From NCBI GenBank assembly GCA_017590115.1, contig JAGGNK010008781.1:2732861-2796860 (forward strand): a DNA stretch of 64,000 nucleotides, read 5' to 3'. Within the stretch, counting starts at the first letter, position 1. The number at the start of each line of letters is the position of its first letter. Source of the DNA: Montifringilla adamsi. Taxonomy: Eukaryota; Chordata; Aves; Passeriformes; Passeridae. The notes beneath the pieces were generated by a model. It was not told the origin of the DNA. It saw only the letters and a list, made by a program, of their open reading frames with translations, and made no database searches. Positions 12,301 through 27,300 of the stretch are shown here, one piece after another. Position numbers and translations under genes: made by a program.

Positions 12301-15300
12301 TCCTCATCTTCATGAATATTCACATCATCACTAAGGTTTTAGCTGTTCAGCCTTCTGCTTAATTGTGCTGTTTCATCTTTCCTTCATTAGATAAATGTTT
12401 ATTTCCTACAGCCTTTCATTATTTTGTGAGATGGAGCAAGAGCCCTCTCAGCCTCCATGACCTTCTCTCTCCTCTTCCTTCTCTTCTCCCTCCTCAACGT
12501 TTGTAGTTTTGATTCTTTGCTTACTCTTACTTTCCTACACTCTACTACACAGTGTTTGAACACTCCCATGCCTCACATCCTTGCAGAAGGTCTCTGTGAT
12601 GGATGTTACTCTGATCCTTCCCTTCCTGGTGATCTTGCCTCCTGTTCTAGACCAAGGAGATGCAGCTCCACTGCTACCAGTGCAAGGGGCTTCAGGAAAG
12701 GGTTGGATGGATTCTCCTGAGAGAATCCCTGGGGTTTTCTCACTGTCTGACACATTTCCCTATCAATGGCCATAAAATGAGCAAACATGAATTTTAGAAT
12801 TGTTTTGATAAATGTTTTCATGACTGGGAAGTACTGTGGTGGGAAAGCAAAGACCACCTTGTAAAATTACTGACACCAACTGGATTATTTTGCTGACAAC
12901 AAGGATCTAAGATTTACTTTTCTGGAAAACAGAATTTCTATTTCATGCAATATTCTGAAACTTTGAAAAGCTAATTATGAAGAATAAGCCCTGGGTATTT
13001 TGACACTTTTACCAACTGGAAATTATAATAGTTTTGGATTTTCCTGATGCTTAATTTTGAAACAGTTTGTCGACTGTTGCCTGAATTTTGTTTCAGCTTT
13101 TATGTTGTATTAGAAGATTGAACGTACACAAAATTTTCAACAGGATACTTTCACAAAAATATTTAGTTAAGTTACACTTAGTTAAGTGTAAAAAATCTCT
13201 ATGACATGGTAACATTTAGACTTCTTAGCACAGATAATGAATCCGAAATATCTCATTCTCAGAAAACATTTCCATCTTTGGCAGGAAAAATTTCTATTTA
13301 AAATAGAAAACTACACCAAAAATAATCAGCAGCTCAATTTATAGTATTTCCTGTTTCTCTTGCTGCCAGTCAAAGGCAAGGGGTCCTGAAAAGAGTCATG
13401 GGATGAAGGAAGTGGCTCTTTAGTGGAGTCAGTGAAACTGAGGGTAAGGATGGAGGTTCATGGGATGGTGCAGAACCATCCTCAGAGTTTAAAGCCTGTC
13501 CTGGGCTGAGAATCTCCAGTGGGAGGGGCAAATCTCCTGGTATGTCTGACAGAAGTTGTACGTTCACAGCATTATAGGCTGGAATCTGAGATGCTTATTT
13601 TTAGATTATTATAGTGTTTCTAAATTTATCAGGTGAACTCCTCCGGCCCAAATGCCAATGAGAAAATTCCTGACTTCAGCCTCAGTTTGTGAATCTCCTT
13701 CAGGTCACCCCGAGGGGAGAGAATCCTGCCAAGGGGAGGTAATCATCAGAAGATGAGAGAGCCCTGCCCAGGGGAGAGAGCCCTGCCCCGCTCACCGAAC
13801 CGCCCTGCGCCGCTCCTGCGGGTCTGGGGACACGTAGGCCTTCATTTCCTCCCTGGCACGCTGCAGCTGGATCTCCAGGCTCTGTGAAGAAATACATCAT
13901 TAAATACATATATGGGTGTGTATATTATAATTGCTATTTCATTTCACAGTGAACAGTTGGTGCTCTCACCCTTTTCATGCAGTTAATGTAATGGTAGTTG
14001 CTCTCTTCCTGGGCACACTCCTCAAGAAGCCCTTTCACTTCCTGTGGGAAAAGAGCAAGATTCAAAGCACATGGTGACTGCAAGCTCCCAGGAGATGCCC
14101 TGTGTTGCCATATAAACCATGAGAGTTTATAATATTAATAATAGTAATAATAACAATAATAGTAATAATCCTGAAGTGATAATTTCTCAAATGTTTATAA
14201 AATTTGGGCTTTTCTCAAGTCTCTTTTAGAGTGAAAGATAACTGAGTGGTTTTAGATTTGCAGTTTCAGTCACAGTCAGAGATGCAAAATGGCTGTTAAC
14301 AGGTTTTTATTAATGCCTGACTTGTAACAGACACTTCAGCACGGCTGCCAAGACTCCTGTTCCTCAGCACATCTGAAGTGCCAGGCACAGCTGTGAACAA
14401 GCATTTCCAGGAACACATGTGCAAAGTGCATGTTAGAAGCTACAGACATGCCATAGTATGTTAATCACCAATCAATAATTATGTGGAGGAGTCTGGAGAT
14501 AGTGGGTTGCTCCCATCTCTAAATGGTCCATTCCCAAAAAACCTCATGATCCCAATGGAATTCCTGTACACATTCCAGGCTGCACAGCATCTGCAATTCC
14601 AGAGCTCTGTCACTGTGTGATTTCCAGACCATCAGCTGGAAAACTGAATTCTACAGCTCTACTCATGTCCAGCTCAGTCAGTGGCTGTGATTGTCACCAC
14701 GTGGTAGAAAATGACTGGGAGTTGTCTGCCAAGAAGAAAAGCCTTGATTGCTGTTGTAAAATAGTTCCTTTGGAAGGTCCATTTCATACCTGGTCCACCT
14801 GGTAGGAAGGAACTTTTAGAGCAGGAAAATATCTGTCTGTATATCCACCCACACTTTAAACTCCCTATTTACCTTGCAGTATATTCTTCTGAGGGTGAGG
14901 CCTCGATAAACCAAGCCCAGTCAAAATTCACAGGAGTGATGGAGTGAGACAAAGCAGGAATTCAAGACAGTCCCATTTAATGAAATCTCCTCACAAGTAG
15001 TTTCAGTCATTAATTATCCACTAAATTTGTTGCTAATGCAGTGAAACTGCTAACTACATATAAAGATTTGTCTTGATCAATTAATCTTTATTTTATGGTC
15101 AAGCTCTTCCCTAACAGACACTGTCCAGGGCAGCAGCATTTCTGGCAGAATCACGTCCTTGCTGATCAGAGCTGCATGAAGCACCCTGAGTCCATGTGCT
15201 GCTGCTCAGGACCTGTGTGACTGCAGCCACCCCACACAGCAGCTCCAGGCATCACCTGTGGGTCACACTGACTGGATTTGTACCTTCCTCATCCTGAGGG

Positions 15301-18300
15301 AGGGCAGGGAAGCACTGCAGCCCAGCATTACCCCCGTGCAGGAGCCAGCCCCACCTCACCTGCTCCAGCGCCGAGCGATTGGTCTCCAGCCCGGCCGCAC
15401 AACTGTCGTACTGGACCTTCTTCTCATCACATTCCTGAGTCAATTCCTTGGTGAAAAGGGCAAAAGGGCACATCAATGAAATCTTCCTTTGGCTGCCATG
15501 TGACACTGAGGCTCCTCACACACCAGCCCCAGCTCCTGGAGTGTGACCCTCGCTGGCACATGGCTGTGGTTACACAGGGAAGCCACCAACCCCCCACATT
15601 CTGGGGATCAGAGAGAAGGAAATTCCCTCTGTTCCCTGCCAGGGTAACAAGGCTGTGTTTGCAAGAAGAAAGAACAAACAATTATAAAAATAGGCATTAA
15701 GAAAGGATCACTGTAAGTGTTCCCTATGAAAAGCCAGATTTCCACTCGTGCACAATCAACCCCTTTGCTGGATTTCATCTGCTGACACTTTGAATGGAAC
15801 CATCAAAAGCAGGTTTTCTGGAAATTTCACTGATAGATAAATGCATTAGTTTATTTAATTCCATGGTAATGAGCCAACTTATGGCAGCTGTACACCCAAA
15901 AGACTTTTTTTTTTTCCCAGCTCTCTATAAAATTTTGAGAACAAATGGACAAATTTGTCAGTGCCACAGACTAAAGCAGGAATTAGATCAATGTAGCCAA
16001 CACTTGGATGAGAAGTTATCTGCAATCCACTCAGAAAGACAGTGTTGGTTGGGAACACCAGTGCTGAAATACAGAAATAGCTTTGCAACTAATCTGAAAC
16101 TAACTTTGCTTTGGGTTTGAACTATGACTTTTCACATTTTTCCCTGATGTAGTAATTTTTTAAATTGCTATAAAGGACTGAATTCTGTGCCTGCACTGTC
16201 AGCTTTTACAAATCCCAACCTTTAGCAGGTTGCTTGCTGCAAACGCTGTTGACACATTCTGCTATTTCCAGCTTTCCCTCAGAGTTGATCATGTCCTTGT
16301 ACAGCCCTTCAGAGATCTGTAAATTGGATTTATTTGTGGGTTTGACTGGGTTTACACAGAAAGAGAGGAGTGTTTCTACAAACCTGGCAGTTCTGACGCA
16401 GCTGCCTCAGCTCTTTGATGACAGGAGCAAGGCTTGCCTTCTTCTCTGCCACCATGGCATTCAGTTTCTTCACCTGAGAAAGGGACAAAAAATAATATTC
16501 ATTAACTCTATAACCCTAATTGTACATTTATGTAATTAGGAATGTGAAAAGAAAGGAAAGTAAACCAAAATACAGAGAAAAAAAAAGTGTGATGAAACCT
16601 TAATTACAGAACTGAAGTTCAGGCCTAATTAAGAAAGGGGAAAAGCTCATCTGGCAGTGAGGTCATTCCCACAAATGAGGCAAATCCTGCTCCCATTGTT
16701 CCAACTGAGGACATCCCACAGAAGTCCAGGGCACTGCCCTTGTGCCCACCAAAGAGCTGAAGGAGTAGGGGAGATGAAGGGGATGCACAGAGGGGGCTCA
16801 GAGAAAGGAAGAAATCCTTAAGAAAACAAATACACTTGCATAGGTTAAATAAAGCTTGAAAATGCTAAAACTGAGTCACTTTGATATATTTAGACTGAAA
16901 ATTCAAATTGCATCCACCTTTCTGTTTGAGAGTAATTCTATTTTAGTTACACCATTGTATTTTAAAAGTGCCCTAATGAGTTAGAAAGATGCTATTTTGC
17001 TTTTCGCTCTCTTATAATATTTTTAAATTAGAAATTCAAGTTCTTTCTTGCTTCTATGGCTATGTGGGCAGGTAAATTAAAACATGACAGTTCTAAGGGC
17101 AATTGAAAATCAGGCTATAAAGAGAAAGACAAGCTATTTAGCTCTTTAAACATATTAAGTATCTTTTCAACAAGCTTAACTCCAGTGATTTACCAACATT
17201 TTAGAAAAAGCCTCCATTACAGATTCAAACCATTTGTCTCTTTCAAATAATGTGTCAAATAAGAACAAATATGAAACCACTTCTGAAATTAGAAAAAAAA
17301 AGTTAAAAAATCAAAGATAAGAAGATTTGATATCGTTAAAGTTTCTGGAGGGGAGAAAAGAAGGATTTATTTGTAGCATTTTAAAGAAAAGAAATGCACA
17401 TTTTAGTAAACTTTGCAGATGTATTTGTTAGAAATATTTATATATATATGTATAAACATAGATTAAAGGAAAATTATAAACCCAAAAAAACCATTAAAAT
17501 TGGGTTTTATATGCTGAAGAACCAGATACTCAAACTGAGGAAATGCAATAGTTTAAGACAAAAATCACCATTTCAGACATGTTATCTAATGTCTGGCCTT
17601 TCACTTCATCCATTTCACTCTTCACTGCAGAGACTCTTTCCAGCTCCTCCTGGGTGTAGCTGTAGCCAGAGATTCCTTTCTTCTCCTCAATTGCTTGCTG
17701 CAGACACAAACAATAAATGCTGGATATGAGTGCATTAACCAAGAAACAGCAAATTCCTTTGTGGAGCCAAATATTGTGAAGAAGTGAAAAGGGTAAGTAC
17801 TGTTATTAATTTATTTTATTAATCAATTAATTATAATTAATCTAGCTTCCAGAAAAGTAGATTTTATCTCGTGCATGAACAGCAGGACAATAAAAACCCT
17901 CTGTAAATACAATTTTTGGTCATCCAACACTCAGTGAACAGAGAGTTTCCACAGAGCAAAGTGGGCTGGAGGTCAGGCTCTGCAGAAGTTCAATGTGTAA
18001 AATCTGTCTACTTAATCAGAAGATGCAGCAAGTTATTTTGTAAAATATTTTGGTAATAAGAATACAGGGATTGGAAGAAAATACCACAGAGTGTTTCTGA
18101 ATTTGGGATATTTACAGTTATCCAGAGCAGAAATCCTTCTGCTGCTGTTCTGGCTTAGGGAAGATTCATCCAGTTCTAAATTTAAACATTTTCTTCTAAA
18201 TATTGTGGGTGCTTGCCTGCTCTTCCTTTAAATACTATTCCTATATATTTTACAGCAGTAACTTGGATCCTATTTGCTGCTGGTCATTCTCTAAGCCCTC

Positions 18301-21300
18301 ACTACATCTATGGATACCAAAAAGTAATTTAAGCTTCCAGCCTTGCCCTAAGCAGCATTTGTACAGATTTACCATCCACTTTAAAAAGCAGGGACAGGCC
18401 CTTCAGTCTAAAAAGAAGCTGCAGACCAGTCCTGATGGTCACTAAGTACAGCAGCCTCAGAGTCAGTAGCCAAAAATCCCTTTTCTACCCCAAAGGCTCA
18501 GAGTCAACATCCAAAAATCCCTTTTCTACCCCAAAGGCTCCTTCAGCGAGGGCAGGAGCTGGAGGTGATACAGAATACCCAGCAGCATCCCTGGGATGCT
18601 GAGGCTGCTCCTAGGGCTGGGGAGCAGCACAAGGTGATACACAAGGTGATCAGAATAATGCCAGCAGCATCCCTGGGATGCTGGGGCTGTTCCCAGGGCT
18701 GGGAGCAGCACAAGGTGATACACATAAGGATAATGCCAGCAGCATCCCTGGGATGCTGAGGCTGTTCCCAGGGCAGGCAGGGCTGGGAGCAGCACGAGCT
18801 GAGGTTACCAGCTGCTGCTGAGTGGCCTCGTGGCGCTGCCGCAGGAGCTCCTCGGTCCTCTGCAGGATCCCGTACTCGGCCGTGATTTCTGCCACCTCCT
18901 GCCTCTTCTTCTTGTAAAACGTGTTCTTGCTCCGAAGCTTGCTCACGTACTGCTTGAACTGGGGGGAGAGAGCAGGAACAGGGTCTTACCACAGCAGAAA
19001 ATGTAATTATCCTCTTTGTCCTGCACGTCCAAAATGTGGTTAGAACAGAGGGCTGGAATTCGGGATTCCCAGGGTCTATTTATTTTCAGCTCTGCGTTCG
19101 TTCACTGAGGGAGATCAAGGAAAGAGCTCCTCTGCTTTCTGTCCCAGCTCACTCCTTTGCAGGCCTGAGATCACTCCCTTCTGCTCGCCACCATTTGACA
19201 GCTGGAAAAGTAAATACTCCTGGCAAAACGTTATGGGAGTCATGGATAATGAAAACTTAATGCAACAGTAATTTGCACTTGTAACAGAGCCCCAGCCCTG
19301 CAGACCAAAACATGGTAATAGCCAGCAGCAAAACTGGCAGGGAAGAGGACATGGGAAAAGATTTTATTTTTTTTTAAATGTTCTCAGTAGTTAAAACTTG
19401 TTGTTCTCTTTCCTTGACTCCTGAAGACCTGGATAATATTACTGGCTGTTTTCAAACCCAGGAAAATAAAAACAGAGTCCTTGCATAGAAACAGAGAAAT
19501 GCAGTATCTATTTCACTCAAAATCTAAAGCAATGGAGAATTTATATTTTTATTAAAGATTGAGTAAAATAATAAAAATCCTTACATCCAACAGCCTTAGC
19601 TAATTCACACCTGGACCTGTGTGTGTTCAATTTGTAACACAAGCACCAGGGGCTGAAACAAACAGGTAAGATTTTTCTGTGCTTTAATGTTTTCCATCTG
19701 TTGTGCAGTCTCAGCTCTTATTCTTGGATTTTACATGAGAGCTACAAGGTCACAGCTCAAAAAATGCATTCAGATCCAGAGATGCAAAGGAAATAAAAAT
19801 TATGAGAGTAAATGATGTAAGAACAGCTTCAGAATGCTCCTGGATGAGGAGGCGTTCAGTGTGTGCAGGGAGCACAGACCAGGCAGCCCCAGGAGGAAAA
19901 TTAATCCCTCTCCCACTGATACAGGTTTGAAATTGAAACATAACTTAAATTTCAAATTTTACGTTAATTTTTCTTTTTGTCAAATTATCCCTCTCCCTTC
20001 TACAGAATAAACCCAAACCCCCAATGTGACCAAAGGCTAAGAACCCCCAGAGTAACTGTATGTTCTATAAAAAGTGTCCTGGGCAAACTGCCCACGATGA
20101 AATCAACCCTGTTCATCTGCCATCCTGTGCAATATCTAGGCCAAAGCTGCCTCTCTCTTGCTACGCTCCAGAACTATTTTTAAAGCCAAAAGCTATAAAC
20201 GTTTTTGGTGAAAGAACAAACCCACAAATTACTCAATGTGCTCTATGCAGATTGGCCTCTGTGAAGCTTTGGGATAACATCCTACATCCTGCTACTACCC
20301 AGGACAAGGACACACAAGGTCACCTGAGCCCCTGTCACACTCTCTGCTACATTACTGGCACATTTAATACAGTAGCACCAAATTCATTCCTTTTCATAGC
20401 AAATTCAATCACATCCTCTTTGTTAATACAAAAGACCTTTTTTTTTTCTTTAATTGCTTAGACAATACCAAGCTTTCTGTGATTTCCAAGTGATTACAAA
20501 AGTATAAATACAATCTCTCCAACCAGCTGAGGAAAATCTAAGGCAAGCACAGCCATCTGTCTTGATCCTTGGGACATTTCATTTGACCAGTGGAATATAA
20601 TAAAGAATGAGGTAAAGGATTAAACTTAATATGTGGCCACACAGAGCTATCAAATCTGAACAATCTGTCAGTGCATCCCAGGATGAAAAGCAAACTATTA
20701 TTCTCTTCACTTTTAAGGTCTTGAAAATAGCTCGAGTGGGAGGTAGGGTATTTGCATATTCAATATTCAAAGCATAATGTATTTTACAATGGAAGTCAAA
20801 GGATCTTGTTGATTAACGAACCAATTCCACCACTGTTCTATTATTAGTTGATTAACTTAGGACTATTTAATACAAATTTCATCCCAAATGAACTACAAGT
20901 TGTTCACAGTGACAAATGAAATCTGTTCCTTTCAGGAGGTTCATGTCAGCACAACCTCTGGCTTTTTAAAGCAAACTATAACCTTTCACACAGCTTTTAT
21001 TGCAGCAAACAAGGTAAAGCAGATATAAACAACACTAGGAAAGTCATCATTTGTGTAGAAAATCAATCAATAATTTGGCAAAATGTTCAAAGGACCTGAG
21101 TTACTCCAAGAGCAGCACAGATTAGCTCCTCAAAATCTCACAGAATGAAGGCTCCTTTAGATCCAGGGCCAAGTTCTGAGCTGGAGCTCTTACATTTGAC
21201 TCTACTTAAATCAGCAGCTTGTAGGGATCTTACAGCAAAATGAGGCTTCTTCAGCCTAAAAGCTGAGAGTCATTCCACAGGCTTCCAAAAATGAAAAGAA

Positions 21301-24300
21301 CATATAAAATAGCAATGTTTTCATTTCAATGCTGTGTGAGCACTGCTTCTGAGGCTTTATCCACCTCGTGTACGTGAGAAATCAATGCCACAAAACACTG
21401 CATTTTACTGTGGTGAAAGGTCTTTTCAATAATTGGAATAGTTCACAGAGAAATAACATTGTTGGGCCACCTCACTTTCAAGTGAAGTAACCAAAGGAAT
21501 CCACTCCTGAGCAGCAGCATTTTCCCACAGACCAAGGCAGCTGCTCCCTGTGTCCGAGCTCAGCAGGCTCACCCTGGAATTCCCATGGATCTGCCCATGC
21601 AGTGATGTTCCAGTCAAGGCCATGTCCAACAGTAGCTTTTCTTTCTCAAGCAATTGAACACCAGCAATTATTTCAGCTTCTGAGATGAAACGACTGGATG
21701 AGAACCAAGTGCTGGCACTAAGGGAGCAGTGGAAGCAAACCAGCCTGGAGCCCGTGTCAGCCCAGTCAGAGCCCCTGGACACACAAAAACCATCCAAGGG
21801 AAAGCAAGCAAAGATTCTGCCTTTTCACTTGGCTATTTTTATGGGTGACTGTAACATAACAAGCATGGAATTCAGATTATGGAACACAGTGAATGAAAAC
21901 AGGACTTTAATTTCTCATACAACACAGGCATGTACCATCCCTGGGCAGATTTCCTGGATTATGCTCCATTTTTATTGGAAGAACCCAGCAATGCACCTAC
22001 TTCATGCTTCTCCTTTTATTAGAATCTGGAAGAGGCTGGTATCACCAGATTCAGTCTCTCCACACTTAATGCAGGAATTATCATAACAATTCTAAATAAA
22101 AATCCAGTCAAGGATGTAGAAATGGCTTCTCCAGGGGCATCCAGAGCCTGGCAGGTCATCCCCCTGCAGGAAAGGACATCAGCCTGGTGACCTCTGGTCA
22201 GAGCTGGGACCAGAGCCCAGCTCCCCTTTGCAGCCTTGGCTTTTCCCTGTAAGCTCCTCACCTCGTCTCCTTTAACCTCACATTTGCCCCAGGAGAAGTT
22301 TTCACAAGGTTTCTTATTCCAAGATTATCATTAAAGGAGAAAATGGATAAAACTTGTTTTCTCCAAAGAACAAATCCCAGATAAATCACTCACTTTGGAG
22401 TCAAATCTTTTAAAATAGTATTTTCTGGATTAATGCAGCAATTTGACTGTGTTATTATAATCAAATTTTTTTTTCATACAAAAATATTACAGAAAATAAA
22501 GTATTAATTGCAAAAAAGTGGGTTTTTATGAAACACATTACAAGGTTCCAAATAAAAAAAATAGTTAAGAAAATTATTTGCATAAGCACAATAATTGCAG
22601 AAAATCTTAGCTGACTATATTTTCATTAATAAGTGAGGAACAGATGTTTTAATTTCTAACTAGACTAATTAATGGGATACAGACTGTCCAAAGTATTAAA
22701 ATTCAGTTAGGAAAAGTTCCTGAACACAACAGGTTTTCCATATTTTTTTCCTAAGAGGCTCTAAATTCATGCTAGTAGAGCCAGTGTTGGACAGAGTCAA
22801 TAACTCAGACATAGAAGGATGAGCTTATAAAAGATAAGAGCAGTAGAACCTCAGTCTAATAAAATGAAAATATCCTACAGGCTGCTCATGGCACAGCTCA
22901 GCCAGGAAAACTCTTCCTTAGCATTTTCCAGGAGTGCTTGCTTCAGGTCAGGCAAGAAGTATTAAAGCAGCCATTGCTAATACTTTGAATCCATCTATAT
23001 ATTTATAATGAAAACCCATTTTCAGTGCTCAGGGAAGATTCACAGGTGAATGAGATCCAGGATTTATCCATGGCAGGGGGTGCTGAGGGAGTGCTCAGCT
23101 CTAGGAGATTACCCTGAATCTCTGCATGTGTTTGGTTCAGGTGACAGGGAACTTCCACAGCAAAAATCTGGCAGATTCAGGTGGATCAACAGCTCTTGAG
23201 GAAAAGTGACAATATCTTTAGTCTGAGGCTGCTTTCTCTATTTGCAAATGGAAACATTTGTCTTGTTTTCCCAGGGGCAGGTAGGCATGGATGAGCATTT
23301 GTATGGAAAAAAGATGAAACTCCTTACGTAAATGCATGTGCAAACCTCACCCACCTGTGAACAAAGTGAGAGGAGCTCCCATGCCCTGTTCTCAAAACCA
23401 GACTAATTCCCACTCCTGCAGCACAGCGCAGCTCTGAGACAACTCTGAGTCCTTGGGAAATTCAGCAATCTTGGGGCCCTGTGCTGAACTCTGGAAAGTA
23501 CAATGGCTTGTGTAAAGTGCTAAAAATATCCCAGCTTTACCTAGGATCACTTGTAATTGAACCATCCAGCATTCCAAGTGTCAACACGTGATTCCCTAAT
23601 TTTCAGGATCTGACAGCTGCAGTGAGGAGCTGCCAACTGTGCCCCCTGCTCACTGCACTTTGATTGAAGTACTTAAAAAGACTTCATAATCCCCAAAGAC
23701 AATTTATTCCTACTTTTTTGTGTTTGATGTAAATGAATTGGTTATTCCCTGCTGTTTCTGCTGAGTTCTACCCAGGTGTACAACCTCTCAAAGCCAGTGG
23801 AATGCTTTTCATGACTGTGGAAGAAAGCAAAACACCAGCACCTAAAAACCTAAGCCAGGCCTGACCTTTTGGTGAAGGAAGGGCTAAAACCACCTCAAGT
23901 GGAGATGCAAATGCTGCTTTGGGAGCACGAGTTAGGAAGGTGCTGATTCTTCCATTGCCAAGTCCTGAGAGTGCCATGGGATGTAATAGGACAGAGCAAA
24001 GTGAGACAAAGCAAAGATTAGAAATGCTGGGTATAGGAGAAAAACAATGCTTTGATTTAACTGTAGCACTTTGATAGGATTAAAAAAATCCATTCAAATT
24101 TAAGACAGCAAAGCTATTTGTTAAAACCCCCTCTTTCTGCCTTTTTAAAAATGGAAGAACTAAATATCAAATGTGTTACTGGAAGAGGAAAGTGTAAGGA
24201 AGCTCTTGGCTGTCAGAGTGTGAAGTGAAGGTTGAATGGACAAACTCCTGTCCCCATGAACTGCAGCACTGACTCACCACCACATTAATCAACACTTCCT

Positions 24301-27300
24301 TTGCTACTGCCTCAAAGCTGGAGCACTGAACCAGAAAATACAAATCCTGAAGCAGACCAGAAACAAACCTGCAGCAGGAGGTTGGCTGGGAGTGAGGAAC
24401 CCAGACTTTCACTGGGGATGGAGAACCTGCTCATGCCACTTTTGCTTCATCACCTCTTCCCTGCCAGCCCTGGCTGATCTCAGCCCTGGCTCCTCACACC
24501 CCCCTCTGAGGCAGGGCTGGCTCTGTGCCTTTGCCATGGACTTGGAGGAGATGCAGAATCTGCAGCACCAAGGCCCTGTGCAGCAATTCTGGCAGCAGAC
24601 ATTTAAAAGAATTAAACATCACTGTCTCCACCTTCCAGATGAGGAAAACATGACCTTTGAAACAGAAGTGACCAAAAACCATCAAGAATTCAAATCCTTT
24701 CCTAGTCTTTAGGCACAGGAAACACCCTTTTTACTGCTTTGCACTGGTGCCTGTGAGTACCACTGCACTTCACCTAAGGAAGTAATAAACATGAACAGGA
24801 CATAGATTTATATATTGGCTTCCTTGCCAATACACATTTCCTTGCAGAAAGTATTTTAAAAATCAGGAAATGCTTCTTATGAAAAGACAAACACCTCTGA
24901 TTTTTAGCCAGTCTTTCTTTTCCAAATTGCTCATTTATCCTTCTCTCTGCAAAATGAAGACTTGAAAATATTTTAAAAATCAAAAGCAGAACATATTTGA
25001 ACAAAAGGAATGCAGGCCATGTCCAAAACAGATCTTGTCCTTTTTCTGTGACACTTCCTTGTGTCAGACAGTAACTTGAGTTTTTCATTACTAAGCCTTT
25101 CACAAGGTTAGGAGGTTTCCTTCCTACCCAGTTCTCCTCAAATTTCTATGGATCAGTTTCTTGTCTCCTGAAGAATAGGCACAATTATTTCTTACCTTAC
25201 AGTGCCTGTGCAGATAATGTAAAACATATGCTGCTGTCTTGGTAATACATTCTTGTTGATTAATTAAACACTTCTTTCCATCACATGTCACAAAACACAA
25301 ATTGTCAGCTTTCTGCTTTAATTTTTGCTTAAAAACTTGTCAAAGACTCCAGCAATGTGCCCACTGAAGCTGAAAACCTTGGAGTGGAGAGAAATCTAAG
25401 GCAGTGGGTTCCCTATTATTGTTACAAAGGGGAAGGGGACAGTGTGTGATGGGAAGAGAAACCAACATCTTCATTTTCCACATCTCTGTGCCATTCCTCC
25501 CACCTGAACTCTTCATCCACACTTTCAGACTCCTTTAAAAGTAACGGATTTTGTGAAGCAGCCACGTCCTATGGGATTAGGAAGGGAGTTCCTTCGAAAA
25601 AGGGCGTTCCCTGTATTTAGTAGTATGTAAAAAAAGCACAAAAACAAAGAACAGGCAAGCAAAGAGTGTGTGCTTCTGGCTAAATGAAGGCAGTGCAAAG
25701 ACAATACATGGGAGAATGATATTAACTCAGAGAATGATGCAGATAAAATTCTCTTTAGTTTAGTGACTCTGCCTGTAAGTTTCCTTAGCAGGATTCTTCC
25801 CAACTGGGAAAAAATTACTGGCTGAAGAAAAGTCAATTTATTTTGCTGGCAAACCAATACCAAACTGCAGCTCCCTTATTCTTTGCAAACTTCTGAAGCA
25901 GAAAAAGCTGCTTTGAGCAGTACAGCTGCAAACCTCACTGTGCCTGGGCCACACTGTCTGTGCCAGCCAAAGTCAGTGTCACAGGTGAACCTCAGGAGGC
26001 TCTGGGAAATTTGGGGTTTAAGTAAAAACTTTTGTGGGTAATAAATACCACAGGACTAATTGCATCTCTGATAATCGCTGGTATTATGCTTTATAATCAT
26101 ACAGACTTTTTACATTATTTATAATCATATTGACATTTATGGTTAGTTATTCACCATCACTGATGATATGTGATGATATTGCCATTATTTGGCTGGAATG
26201 TTAATCCAGCCCAACACTGAGTCCTTGTACACCTTGCAATGGATCAGGCACAATGTGAGTGAGAGAAATTAATCACTTGAAAATAGCTACAAATCCCTAC
26301 CTCATCCTCAGTCATGACTTCAGAGCCTCCCAGCTCGTGGGCCTGACTGTTCTTCTGCTCCACCTGCTTCTCCAGGCTGGACATCTCCTCCTTGGCAGCC
26401 TGAAGCTCTTCTGCCTTGGCTTCTTTCTTCCGGGAAATTATAGAAGCCTGCAAGATCATTAATGTAAAAATTACCTTGTTTAATCAGGAGAAAAATGATT
26501 TTCAGATAAAATGTGTAAATCATATACAGCAGGATAAACCACAACCTCATTGAAGTTGGCTGCAGCATCTCAACGTTCTCCAGAATGGATGAGGTTTCCA
26601 AGCACAGCCTTTTTGCCCAGACTCAAGCTGATGTATTTTACATCTTAGATTTACATTTCTTCACCTCATTTTTTCATTTTCATTGAGGAAAAAGGCAGGC
26701 ATTTTAGCTGCTCCATTTCTTCTGCTTAGTCCCTCTTGTTGCATATGTAAGGTACACCAACATGGCTTAACTGGAAAGTTATCCAAGATTTCACAAATGT
26801 CATAATACAGATTTTTATAACTCCAACCTACTCCAACCTACAGAAATATGTTACACTAAAGCAGAACCAAGCCACTAAATCTTGGCAAATAGCTAGAAGA
26901 TGATGAATAAAGCAATAAAGTACAGAAATAGTGTGGATTACAATTATTTTTCTTAGTCTAGAAGATAAAGCACTTAAAAATAATATTTTATACAAGACTG
27001 AATATTTAATAGCACCTGAGTGTTGACCAGAACAGATTTGGTTACATAAGTATACATTAGTTCAAGGATTTTTAAAAAAACCAAACATTTTTCTCTTGCC
27101 AAAGTATCCTGTTGAAAAATATTCTAAAATAACACAGCACATTCATTTAGATGCAGGTACAGGAATTTGAGGCATGGCTGATTTCTTCATGTGAAAGGGA
27201 AAACTTACAAAAAAATGAAGCCAAAACACAGCAGCTTTCTCACACTCAGCTGAGAGGACCAGCTTTCTACCTAAATAAATCTCCAACAGAATTGTGCTGG

